DNA of 64,000 nt from positions 1 to 64,000 of the forward strand of contig JBMNGG010000001.1 in NCBI GenBank assembly GCA_050949705.1, written 5' to 3'. Source of the DNA: JBMNGG01 sp050949705. GTDB lineage: Bacteria > Bacillota > Thermosediminibacteria > Thermosediminibacterales > Tepidanaerobacteraceae. The translations under genes were made by a program, and so were the position numbers. A model generated the notes under the pieces. That model was not told where the DNA came from. It ran no database searches and saw only the letters and a list, made by a program, of their open reading frames with translations. Positions 43,647 to 51,340 of this stretch are shown here, piece by piece (position 1 is the stretch's first letter; the number at the start of each line of letters is the position of its first letter).

Positions 43647-44156
43647 TTAAAAGGTAAATTCAAATCTATCACCGGGACAGCTGGTTGCAGCATTTTTTAT
43701 TCTTTTATGATTTAGAACATTTTGTTTTGGTATTTGATATATATCCATTAGATAATATATAAGTTTTTTTAGCTCTGATAACTGAGCCAAAGTCGGTTTA
43801 ATATGTCCCTTATTACCATGAGGATTATCTCTAGAATCGAAATTCCCGGTAAGAGCAATACCGATAGACTTGAAATTCATATTTTGCGCCCTGCAATGGG
43901 CACCCCTTATAAAATCAGGTCTCCCTTTTTCTACATCGCCGTCAGCTCTAATCAAATAATGATATCCAATACTGACTACAACACCTCCCGCAACCTGATT
44001 AAACCCACGATCTATATATTCTTCCACAAGTGCTAGTGGTGATGTTACCTTTACACCGTATCCAAGTTGCGCATGGTATTTGTTTATAGTAAGTGCAGGC
44101 ACATCAAAGCCTGCAGTATGATGAATAACTATATATCTTGGGTAAAGCATTTCCAT
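43647..44156 (-). CDS. N-acetylmuramoyl-L-alanine amidase (amidase_2/PGRP fold)
   Basis: A 169-residue zinc amidase. The metal ligands are visible in VIHHTAG and NHKRIKNAATSCPGD, and the YHYLIRADGDVEKGRP strand motif is present. It removes stem peptides from peptidoglycan. It has no signal peptide. I chose the ATG at 44156, close behind AGAAGGAG, rather than the longer start at 44189. Its place next to YvrJ suggests a phage-derived or sporulation-linked lysis-type unit. Confidence 0.85.
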   Translation of the reverse strand: MEMLYPRYIVIHHTAGFDVPALTINKYHAQLGYGVKVTSPLALVEEYIDRGFNQVAGGVVVSIGYHYLIRADGDVEKGRPDFIRGAHCRAQNMNFKSIGIALTGNFDSRDNPHGNKGHIKPTLAQLSELKKLIYYLMDIYQIPKQNVLNHKRIKNAATSCPGDRFEFTF

Positions 44157-44203
44157 ATTATCACTCCTTCTTATAGTTTTTGCACCCAAGCTTAACCCCT
44201 TAT

Positions 44204-44350
44204 TTAACCCCTTATTGCTTCGATAACCTTAGCCAGCTCATAGATGCTGGAAGTAAGACTCTCGATTTTAGCTTCCACTCGTACCAAAAGATAAATGGAA
44301 ACAGCAATGGGGAATCCCACATTTGCCACTTGAGCTACAAGGTCTTCCAT
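44204..44350 (-). CDS. YvrJ-family small protein
   Basis: A 48-residue protein with a short N-terminal helix, one hydrophobic segment (VGFPIAVSIYLLV) and a charged helical tail. It matches the YvrJ family in length and in the xxVANxGFPIAVSxYLL pattern. An AAAAGGAGG site precedes the ATG. Such proteins resemble tiny holin-like or membrane adaptor proteins. It sits between DUF2922 and the amidase. Confidence 0.8.
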   Translation of the reverse strand: MEDLVAQVANVGFPIAVSIYLLVRVEAKIESLTSSIYELAKVIEAIRG

Positions 44351-44380
44351 AAAAAAACCTCCTTTTCTTATATTAATAAA

Positions 44381-44406
44381 GCCGGGTGCCTACCCCGGCA
44401 CCCGGC
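44381..44406 (-). terminator. Terminator between DUF2922 and yvrJ
   Basis: 10-bp GC-rich stem GCCGGGTGCC with GGCACCCGGC, ending in TTTATTAATA on the minus strand. It would reduce read-through into yvrJ and the amidase gene. Confidence 0.65.
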
Positions 44407-44414
44407 TAAGACCA

Positions 44415-44633
44415 TTACTCGCCTATAAGTTGAATAACTTCTCTTTGGATGAGGCGGGCTCCTACAGCTTCAACTATATCGCCACCGGAAGTTTCAAAGA
44501 CATTCTTGGAAACAATTTCGTCCATCAATGTCTGCACTTCATCTGTGCTAAGATCATCTTTTGGATCCGGCATAGAAATTCTAGCATTTTTACCGGCAGC
44601 ATTTTTAAAATTTAATTCCAAAGTCTTATCCAT
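44415..44633 (-). CDS. DUF2922 protein
   Basis: A 72-residue protein starting MDKTLELNFKNAAGKNARIS and ending VIQLIGE, fitting DUF2922. The start is the ATG behind AAAGGAGGTG. The GTG three codons upstream is part of the ribosome site. It is usually encoded with DUF1659 in Firmicutes, as here. Function unknown. Confidence 0.8.
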   Translation of the reverse strand: MDKTLELNFKNAAGKNARISMPDPKDDLSTDEVQTLMDEIVSKNVFETSGGDIVEAVGARLIQREVIQLIGE

Positions 44634-44671
44634 AAATTTCACCTCCTTTACTTTTTACGGGCTAAGCATCC

Positions 44672-44899
44672 TTAGACCACTTCAGTAAGTTCGCTTTCAG
44701 TCATCCTGCGAATTGCATTTACAGGATGTGTTTGAATTTCTCCTAACAGGTTGGCAACACTCATCAAATCTTCGTCAACAGCATCAGTCTTTACATTGTT
44801 ATAAGATCTGGTTTTGTAGATAGGTTTGTTGTTTTCATCCATACCTGTTTCTACTACAATGCGAAGAGTAGATTTTATAGGAGTAGCTACTATCGCCAT
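44672..44899 (-). CDS. DUF1659 protein
   Basis: A 75-residue protein (MAIVATPIKSTLRIVVETG onward) matching DUF1659. It is the first gene of the DUF1659-DUF2922-YvrJ-amidase set, with an AAAGGAGGTG site. Function unknown. The 5' leader contains a terminator hairpin (45008-45045). Confidence 0.8.
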   Translation of the reverse strand: MAIVATPIKSTLRIVVETGMDENNKPIYKTRSYNNVKTDAVDEDLMSVANLLGEIQTHPVNAIRRMTESELTEVV

Positions 44900-45007
44900 G
44901 CTTATTCACCTCCTTTCATATTAGCCCCTGCCCTTAAAAGATTGTTCACCTCCTTAGGGAAACTAGGGTGTTTTTGTGACTTCATTATAAAGGGGCTGCC
45001 ATGAAAA

Positions 45008-45045
45008 CAAAAAAGCCCTGTGGCAAGAACACATATACCCCACAG
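45008..45045 (-). terminator. Leader terminator upstream of DUF1659
   Basis: On the minus strand, CTGTGG pairs with CCACAG and is followed by GGGC and six T. It lies about 110 bp upstream of the DUF1659 start, so it can attenuate the operon. Confidence 0.7.
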
Positions 45046-45120
45046 AGCATGAAATGTCCAAATATATAGCCAAGTCGGCTGCCAAACTTTACAAGCAAAG
45101 CCAAGTGGCCTTTTTCCTCC
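45046..45120 (-). ncRNA. Possible structured leader or small RNA
   Basis: Sequence between the divergent truD promoter and the leader terminator. It has repeated ACTTGGC elements and a GGCCACTTGGC/GCCAAGT arrangement, with a Shine-Dalgarno-like AAGGAGGAAAAAGG but no following reading frame. It may be a small terminated RNA or a riboswitch-like attenuator. I cannot assign a class. Confidence 0.3.
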
Positions 45121-45155
45121 TTGAAAAATAACCCTTACAGGTTAAGACAATGAAT

Positions 45156-45184
45156 TTGATTTTTGTATCATAGGATTCTATAAT
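45156..45184 (+). promoter_or_regulatory. Sigma-A promoter of truD
   Basis: TTGATT at 45156-45161 and TATAAT at 45179-45184 with a 17-bp spacer. Confidence 0.7.
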
Positions 45185-45207
45185 GAAGAGGTAGAAATTA
45201 TAGAAGG

Positions 45208-46392
45208 ATGATGCTTTTGAAAATAAAAGTTACACCGGAAGACTTTATTGTAAAAGAGTTGATAAACTTAGAAATAAAGTCTGATGGACCTTATCGAATA
45301 TATCTTTTGGAAAAACGTCATTGGAATACCATGGATGCCCTTTTATTAATAGCAAGGCAAAATAAAATGCCTATGGCTAAAATAGGATATGGAGGAAGAA
45401 AGGACAGGCATGCGGTTACCTACCAGTATATATCTGTGCCAAGGCAATATGATATTTCCATTAATATGTCAAATTTAAACCTTAGCTTTCAAGGTTTTGC
45501 TGATGACTTCATATCATCTACTATATTAAAAGGAAACTATTTTGAATTGACCTTAAGAAAAATACCTGCAGAACACAAGAGTTTTATTGAAAGACGATTA
45601 GATCATATGAGAATGTACGGATTTCCCAACTACTTTGATGACCAACGCTTCGGCAGCATAGTAGACCCCGCAGAAATATTAGCAGAAAGGATTTTAAAAA
45701 AACACTACAAAGGAGCTCTAAAGCTATACTTTACAAATATATATCCTAGTGACAGACAAAAAGAAAAAGAAAGAAAAAAATCCATAGAAAATATGTGGGG
45801 CAACTGGGATTTGATTGAACCTTTATGCCATACTGCTGCTGAGAGAGATATCATAGGCATTCTGAAAAAAGGAGAAAGTAAACAACAGTTAGTAAAAGCT
45901 ATAAATGCTATCCCCAAAGAACAGCTTTCCATGCACTTTTCAGCATATCAAAGTTTTTTATGGAATCAGTGTTTAGAACATATTCTGCTTGAAAATATAG
46001 AAAACCCTTTAAAAGTAAAAGGGAAAATAATGGACTACTATTTTTATCAAACCCTTGATGAAGACGTATTTGACATGCTAAAGAACCTATATATACCTAC
46101 CGTGTCATACAAGATCCCCCAAGATATAAAAACAAGTGAGATTGTGGAACAGATACTTGAAAAGCGAGGCTTGAAACCATCAGATTTTAATATGACCAAA
46201 ATACGAAAATCCTTCTTCAAATCCTTCCCCCGTCCAGCAATAATAATCCCCGAATATGAAGGTGACAAGGGGACGGTTCTCTTGTCACCTTTTGAGGAAG
46301 ACGATATTTACCCAGGATATCTGAAACTGAAACTAAAGTTCACCTTACCCCCAGGCAGCTTTGCCACAATGCTGGTAAAAAGCCTAAGCTAA
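45208..46392 (+). CDS. truD: TruD-family tRNA pseudouridine synthase
   Basis: A 394-residue enzyme. The catalytic motif GYGGRKDRHAVTYQ (about residues 70-83), N-terminal KVTPEDFIVKE and PNYFDDQRFGS are hallmarks of TruD, which modifies U13 in certain tRNAs. TruD is patchy in Firmicutes. The TTG at 45217 has better spacing from AGAAGG than the ATG at 45208, so the true start may be up to three codons later. Confidence 0.88.
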   Translation: MMLLKIKVTPEDFIVKELINLEIKSDGPYRIYLLEKRHWNTMDALLLIARQNKMPMAKIGYGGRKDRHAVTYQYISVPRQYDISINMSNLNLSFQGFADDFISSTILKGNYFELTLRKIPAEHKSFIERRLDHMRMYGFPNYFDDQRFGSIVDPAEILAERILKKHYKGALKLYFTNIYPSDRQKEKERKKSIENMWGNWDLIEPLCHTAAERDIIGILKKGESKQQLVKAINAIPKEQLSMHFSAYQSFLWNQCLEHILLENIENPLKVKGKIMDYYFYQTLDEDVFDMLKNLYIPTVSYKIPQDIKTSEIVEQILEKRGLKPSDFNMTKIRKSFFKSFPRPAIIIPEYEGDKGTVLLSPFEEDDIYPGYLKLKLKFTLPPGSFATMLVKSLS

Positions 46393-46480
46393 CAGGGGGA
46401 GAGACTTGTCAGTAATTGTTAAGGCATCATTTCCAGGCTATAAGATAAGACTTACATCATTATAGATAAGAGGGTAATCA

Positions 46481-47113
46481 ATGAAAAAGAATAAGCTTGT
46501 ACTAATAAGATTCTTATATTTTTTTGGTGGATTGTATATATCTGCTATTGGAATTATAATGCTCGTCTATTCAGGCTATGGCGTTGATCCATGGACAGTT
46601 TTTACCTTAGGTGTTTCATATCACTTACCATATACCATGGGTCAAATAACACGATTTATCGGGGCAATAATGTTAATTATAGGCTGGATGTTAAAAATAA
46701 AGCCCCAAATTGGCACCTTCTTAAATATGCTTTCTTTTGGTTTTTTTCTAGACTTAAACTTAAACCTTAGTTTTTTAAAAGAACCAGATAGCTTTCCTAT
46801 GACGATTGCTTATTTAGCCCTTGGCATCATCCTAAATGGTGTCGGCTCCGGAATATACATAAACGCCCAACTTGGGGCAGGTCCTATAGACAGCTTTATG
46901 CTAGGAGTATCTAAAGCTACTGGAAAGCTTGTGGGTTTCGTTAGAACCTGTATGGAAGTTTCGGTATTGATTATGGGATGGTTTCTTGGTGGACCTGTAG
47001 GTATAGGGACACTGAGTTTCGCTCTTTTTGTAGGTCCTATAATGCAGTGGACTCTTAACCGTACAAAACTACCGGAAAAATTAAAAATTGATGGCATCAG
47101 GGAAACCTTTTAA
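46481..47113 (+). CDS. YczE/YitT-type membrane protein, paralog 1
   Basis: A 210-residue integral membrane protein with five or more hydrophobic helices. It has the recurring motifs FLYFFGGLYI, YSGYGVDPWTVF, KPQIGTFLNM, INAQLGAGPIDSFML and GGPVGIGTL. The layout matches the YczE/YyaS family of uncharacterised membrane proteins. It is one of three close paralogs within 3.2 kb (also 47257-47889 and 49054-49683). An AGAGGGTAA-type site precedes the ATG. Function unknown. Confidence 0.8.
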   Translation: MKKNKLVLIRFLYFFGGLYISAIGIIMLVYSGYGVDPWTVFTLGVSYHLPYTMGQITRFIGAIMLIIGWMLKIKPQIGTFLNMLSFGFFLDLNLNLSFLKEPDSFPMTIAYLALGIILNGVGSGIYINAQLGAGPIDSFMLGVSKATGKLVGFVRTCMEVSVLIMGWFLGGPVGIGTLSFALFVGPIMQWTLNRTKLPEKLKIDGIRETF

Positions 47114-47118
47114 AATAA

Positions 47119-47143
47119 ATGACAGGAGAAAGGTCCCCTGTCA
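47119..47143 (+). terminator. Hairpin after YczE paralog 1
   Basis: Stem TGACAGG with CCTGTCA. There is no clear T run, so it is a weak terminator or 3' stabiliser. Confidence 0.4.
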
Positions 47144-47256
47144 CTTGCTGGTAAAAAATCGAGGTTGACACTTGCCAAAAATATCAGTTATAGTTAAAAT
47201 ATCATTTCCATAATATAATATAACAGCTTGCATCATCAGAGATTAGAGGGACATTA

Positions 47257-47889
47257 ATGAAAAAAGATAACCTTGTACTAGTAAGATTCCTGTATTTTTT
47301 TGGTGGATTATACATAATAGCTATTGGAAAGGTAATGCTCATCTATGCAGGCTATGGCGTTGATCCATTGACAGTTTTTCATTTGGGTATTTCATATCAT
47401 TCACCATTTACCATGGGTCGAGTAACCCAAATAGTTGCAGCAATAATGCTGATCATCGGCTGGATGCTAAAAATGAAGCCCCAAATCGGCACTTTTCTGA
47501 ATATGTATATTTTTGGTATGTTTCTAGATTCGGTTTCAAACCTAAGTTTATTAAAAGAACCAGATAGCTTTCCTATGACAATTGTTTATTTAATCCTTGG
47601 CATCATCCTAAATGGAGCCGGCACTGGAATATATATAAACGCTCAACTTGGGGCAGGCCCTATAGATGGTTTTATGCTAGGATTATCTAAGGCTACTGGA
47701 AAGCCTGTGGGTTTCGTCAGAACATGTATGGAAGCTACGGCACTGCTTATCGGATGGCTGCTGGGCGGACCTGTGGGTCTAGGGACACTATGTGTCGCCC
47801 TTTTCCTAGGACCCATAATACAGTTGACTCTTAAACTTACAAAACTCCCAGAGAAATCTAAAGGGGATGACATCAAGGAAACCCTTTAA
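47257..47889 (+). CDS. YczE/YitT-type membrane protein, paralog 2
   Basis: 210 residues, very similar to paralog 1 throughout (FLYFFGGLYI, YAGYGVDPLTVF, INAQLGAGPIDGFML, GGPVGLGTL). It differs mainly in the second loop (HSPFTMGRVTQ) and in the central helix. The upstream regions of copies 1 and 2 share stretches such as CATCATTATAGAT/CATCATCAGAGAT, so the duplication is recent and included the promoter. Confidence 0.8.
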   Translation: MKKDNLVLVRFLYFFGGLYIIAIGKVMLIYAGYGVDPLTVFHLGISYHSPFTMGRVTQIVAAIMLIIGWMLKMKPQIGTFLNMYIFGMFLDSVSNLSLLKEPDSFPMTIVYLILGIILNGAGTGIYINAQLGAGPIDGFMLGLSKATGKPVGFVRTCMEATALLIGWLLGGPVGLGTLCVALFLGPIIQLTLKLTKLPEKSKGDDIKETL

Positions 47890-47893
47890 AAAA

Positions 47894-47928
47894 AGCTGAG
47901 CCAGGGGGAATATCCCCCTGGCTCAGCT
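47894..47928. terminator. Strong convergent terminator
   Basis: Perfect 15-bp stem AGCTGAGCCAGGGGG with CCCCCTGGCTCAGCT, preceded by an A run, between YczE paralog 2 and glutaminase. Confidence 0.8.
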
Positions 47929-47950
47929 GCATATAAAAAGCCAAGGTCTT

Positions 47951-48850
47951 TTAAAAAATACTCAAATTCAATCTATCTGATAAAGACTTCATCATTGCAT
48001 ATCCTGCTACAGAATTCCCGTTTTCATCAAGAGGAGGGCTAAACAAACCTATACCCATTCTTCCAGGAACAACCCCCATTATCCCACCGCCTACTCCTGA
48101 TTTAGAAGGCACACCAACTTCTGCCGCATATTGACCGCTGGTATTGTACACCCCTGCTGTTGACATTATGGCAATGACGTTTCTTGATAGCGTTTTTCTA
48201 TCTATCTTTCCGTAAGATTTTAGACCAACACATCTTTTTGCGATAAACGCAGCTATCTTAGCCAAATCACAAGCCGTAACTTCTATAGAACACTGTTTAA
48301 AATAGTGTTCAAGCGCCGTTTCAGGATCCTCTATAATACCTTTGACTTTCAGCATATAAGCAATAGCCCTGTTTTTATCACCGGTCTCCTTTTCCGAAAT
48401 ATACACTTCCCGATTATAGTCTATATCATCATTTCCGGTAATTTCCCTCATAAACTCCAAAATCCTCTGAAATTTATCACCTTTTATCATAGAAGTTGTA
48501 GCTATAGCACCAGCATTAAACATGGGGTTTATAGGTTTTTTAATATGGGGCAGATCAAGCTTATATAAAGTATTAAAGGGTTCATCCGACCCCTCTCTAC
48601 CAACTTTCTCAAAGACCTTTTCCCCATTATCCATCAATGCCAAAATAAGGGCAGGCACCTTTGATATACTTTGGATAGTGAACTTAACATCACAGTCTCC
48701 CTCTTTATAAATCCTGCCATCAGAGTCTATAACACATATACCTATATGGTTGGGGTTTGCCTTAAGGAGTGCTGGTATATAACTGGCTACTTGACCGGTT
48801 TTTGCAATGACCTTACTTTCCTCCAGAACCTCTCGTAAAATATTTTGCAT
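47951..48850 (-). CDS. glsA: Glutaminase
   Basis: A 299-residue serine-dependent beta-lactamase-fold glutaminase, converting glutamine to glutamate and ammonia. The catalytic SxxK motif is in QSISKV (about residue 62), with MFNAGAIATTS and the late GVGGGIMGVVPGRMG segment conserved. A GAGAGG site precedes the ATG. It interrupts the row of YczE paralogs on the opposite strand. Confidence 0.93.
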   Translation of the reverse strand: MQNILREVLEESKVIAKTGQVASYIPALLKANPNHIGICVIDSDGRIYKEGDCDVKFTIQSISKVPALILALMDNGEKVFEKVGREGSDEPFNTLYKLDLPHIKKPINPMFNAGAIATTSMIKGDKFQRILEFMREITGNDDIDYNREVYISEKETGDKNRAIAYMLKVKGIIEDPETALEHYFKQCSIEVTACDLAKIAAFIAKRCVGLKSYGKIDRKTLSRNVIAIMSTAGVYNTSGQYAAEVGVPSKSGVGGGIMGVVPGRMGIGLFSPPLDENGNSVAGYAMMKSLSDRLNLSIF

Positions 48851-49053
48851 GGCAAATCAACCTCTCTAAAAAGCATATAATCTAATAGTCATTAATAAAA
48901 TCTTATGAAATATCTAATCCTTCTTATTATAGCATAACTTACTCCATTAAATACTGCAACAACTTGACACTATCAGTAAACAAGAACTAGTTGTTGAAGC
49001 AACTTTAAAATGCTATAATAAATCAACTCACATAAAAGATAGAAGGAATAGTA

Positions 49054-49683
49054 ATGAAAAAATATAGCCCTTTATTAATGAAATTCTTATATTTTTTCGG
49101 TGGATTGTATATAGTCAGCATTGGCAAAGTAATGCTCATTTATTCCGGCTATGGCGTTGATCCTTGGACGGTTTTTCATTTAGGAGTTTCATATCATTTA
49201 CCATTTACCGTAGGGCAAATCTCCCAAATCGTCGGAGCAGTAATGATGATTATAGGCTGGGCGCTAAAAATAAAGCCTAAAATCGGTACTTTTCTAAATA
49301 TGTATTTTTTTGGTGTCTTTCTAGATTTAAACTTATACCTTAATTTTGTAAAAGAACCGAACAGCTTTGCCATGACGATTATTTATTTAGCTATTGGTAT
49401 CCTCACAAATGGTATCGGTTTTGGATTATATCTAAATGCGGAACTTGGAGCAGGTCCCAGAGACAGCTTCATGCTAGGTATATCTAAAGTTACTGGCAAG
49501 ACTGCTGGTTTTATCAAAACATGTATGGAAACTATGGCACTACTTATCGGATGGCTTCTAGGAGGTCCCGTCGGCATAGGGACACTATTTTACGCTCTTT
49601 TCGTAGGAACTGTAATGCAGTGGACCCTAGAACATGTAAAACTGCCAGGAAAGTCTAAACCAGTGACATCAGAAAAACTCTAA
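49054..49683 (+). CDS. YczE/YitT-type membrane protein, paralog 3
   Basis: 209 residues, the most diverged of the three copies (FLYFFGGLYIVSIGKVML, LNAELGAGPRDSFML, GGPVGIGTL). The Asp in the GAGP-I/R-D loop and the GGPVG turn are kept in all three, so these may be functional sites. A GAAGGAA site precedes the ATG. Confidence 0.8.
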   Translation: MKKYSPLLMKFLYFFGGLYIVSIGKVMLIYSGYGVDPWTVFHLGVSYHLPFTVGQISQIVGAVMMIIGWALKIKPKIGTFLNMYFFGVFLDLNLYLNFVKEPNSFAMTIIYLAIGILTNGIGFGLYLNAELGAGPRDSFMLGISKVTGKTAGFIKTCMETMALLIGWLLGGPVGIGTLFYALFVGTVMQWTLEHVKLPGKSKPVTSEKL

Positions 49684-49692
49684 ATCAGTGAA

Positions 49693-49736
49693 AAAGGGAA
49701 CAGGATTAAATAACCTGTTCCCTTTAAACTTTTTTT
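49693..49736. terminator. Convergent bidirectional terminator
   Basis: Stem AAAGGGAACAGG with CCTGTTCCCTTT and a TTTTTTT end, between YczE paralog 3 and encapsulin. Confidence 0.85.
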
Positions 49737-50547
49737 ACTCAAACACTATTATTGCATCCTTTTGCTTTATCCGAAGTGCAACTGTTTCCATAATCCGAAA
49801 TACATGATTGAAATCTGTAGTCTCCAAATATCCCGTTTCAATATCCTTACCAACAGCAAGATCCATATATTGAGGCTCAGCACATACCATGATGGCTTTT
49901 TGTTGGCCTAAAACCGGAGAGTTGTATAGATGACCATTAAGTATTTTTCTAATACGCTCTTCATCCGTCATACCCAGTGAAGGCTGTAATCGATAGAGCT
50001 GAAAATACAAATCAGGACTTAAGATTAGCGCATATCGACCTATTAGGCTTTTGCTCTGGAACATGGATATTCCTGCAACAACATCAGTAAAAGCATTATC
50101 ACCTTCTGACCAATCCCTCTTAGAAATCTTTGAACTTCCATCCGCAGTAAAGAGCCCTTCTAAACCCAAAAAATCATTCCCGAAAAAAATGAGTCTATCT
50201 TCCTTTTGTGCTAAAGCCTGAGCTGCTATCATAGCTTTTGACAAATCCAGTGGTTGATCTGTCTCATTACTATGTTCAATATCTCTCCAATACAAAGTAA
50301 AATCTTCATGAAGTTGGGGTAGTTCGATAAAACGCCGGCCATTCGTCTTAACAAAACCATCTTGTTCAACTTGTTCAAAGGAAGTATCGTCAATATTGAT
50401 GCTAGTGGTTCCGGGACCTAATGGACCAAATAGTGATAGAAACCTGCGTCCGATTAAATTACTCCGCACTGTATCAACAACTTGGGCATCTAGCTTCTTC
50501 CAAAAGTCGTCAGAAAAAGAAACAGTATCCCTACCGAGAAAATCCAT
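49735..50547 (-). CDS. enc: Encapsulin shell protein
   Basis: A 270-residue HK97-fold protein of the linocin M18/encapsulin family, full length for the T=1 class. Family features are the N-terminal helix (FWKKLDAQVVDTVRSNLIGRRF), LPQLHEDFTLYWRDIE in the elongated loop region, LFFGN-type strand (LIFFGNDFLGLEGLF) and the closing ETVALRIKQKDAIIVFE. It self-assembles into a protein nanocompartment. The cargo gene lies directly upstream in the same operon, 11 bp away. Confidence 0.93.
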   Translation of the reverse strand: MDFLGRDTVSFSDDFWKKLDAQVVDTVRSNLIGRRFLSLFGPLGPGTTSINIDDTSFEQVEQDGFVKTNGRRFIELPQLHEDFTLYWRDIEHSNETDQPLDLSKAMIAAQALAQKEDRLIFFGNDFLGLEGLFTADGSSKISKRDWSEGDNAFTDVVAGISMFQSKSLIGRYALILSPDLYFQLYRLQPSLGMTDEERIRKILNGHLYNSPVLGQQKAIMVCAEPQYMDLAVGKDIETGYLETTDFNHVFRIMETVALRIKQKDAIIVFE

Positions 50548-50558
50548 AATTTCCCCTC

Positions 50559-50915
50559 CTAATCACTATTCTCTTTTAATAAACTTCCCACAGTTGTGCC
50601 AGGTTTGGGGATTTCAATCCCCAGATCTCTCATCATTTCCTTTACTTCTTCTTCACCTTCTGCAAAAAAGTCTTCCTCTTTCGGATCCAAATGCCGCAAT
50701 AAAGTCATAAGTTCGCCAACATGAGCTTTTTCTTCATCACGAATATCGCCCAGCACTTTTTTAGCGAATTCATCATCGATTGCTTGTACGTGAGCATCAT
50801 AAAGGTAAATAGCCTCTAACTCACCAGCGATATCCAAACGTATGGCTTGAATTAATTCTTCTTTAGTCATTTTACGGGGTACATTCCCACTAAAGGGGTT
50901 TGGAAAAGCAGGCAT
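50559..50915 (-). CDS. Encapsulated ferritin-like protein (EncFtn)
   Basis: A 118-residue two-helix ferritin-like protein. The iron-site residues are seen in AGELEAIYLY and DEEKAHVGEL, as in EncFtn family members that form a decamer and oxidise iron inside encapsulins. The C-terminus carries the encapsulin targeting peptide (TVGSLLKEN) after a flexible linker. It is the first gene of a two-gene operon with the shell. Role: iron storage or oxidative stress protection. Confidence 0.92.
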   Translation of the reverse strand: MPAFPNPFSGNVPRKMTKEELIQAIRLDIAGELEAIYLYDAHVQAIDDEFAKKVLGDIRDEEKAHVGELMTLLRHLDPKEEDFFAEGEEEVKEMMRDLGIEIPKPGTTVGSLLKENSD

Positions 50916-51044
50916 ATTAACACTCCTTTTTTTATTTTTTTAGCATAACGCTAATTGTGTCCGCACACCTTTATAAAAATATTTACCGATTAGACAATAT
51001 ATTACCTATTTTAACTTTTCACAAAACTTACTTCAGACTTAAGA

Positions 51045-51140
51045 CTAATATCTCATTAAAATTCCTTCTAACATCCTTGCATGCCTTGCTTCATCCTTGG
51101 CTGATTTGTTAAAGTAAGAAGCACATAAATAACTAGGAAT
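51045..51140 (-). pseudogene. Rubrerythrin-like C-terminal remnant
   Basis: An in-frame stretch on the minus strand reads ASYFNKSAKDEARHARMLEG and ends at a stop at 51045. This matches the last helix of rubrerythrin/ferritin-like proteins (DExRHA iron ligands). No start or N-terminal part is found upstream, so it is a gene fragment. The rest of 50916-51340 holds an inverted repeat ATTTGAAA...TTTCAAAT at 51187-51208 and the upstream regions of the flanking genes. Confidence 0.5.
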
Positions 51141-51340
51141 GATTACTAATAATTATATATATACTGCTAATTTTTGTCAAGCATTAATTTGAAATATTCC
51201 TTTCAAATCAGAATGATATGAATAATAACTCTTACAAGGTATTTACTGCCAAATCATACAATTTCTCTTACCATGTCTTGACTTATACTATATAATTCCA
51301 TAAGATATATTTATAAAAAATAAAGATTTGAGGGATAGAT

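Noticed and set aside
45046..45120. Cyclic di-GMP-I riboswitch upstream of truD or DUF1659
   Set aside because: A GCAAAGCCAAGTGGCC stretch recalls the class I core, but the other conserved blocks and the closing stem are missing.
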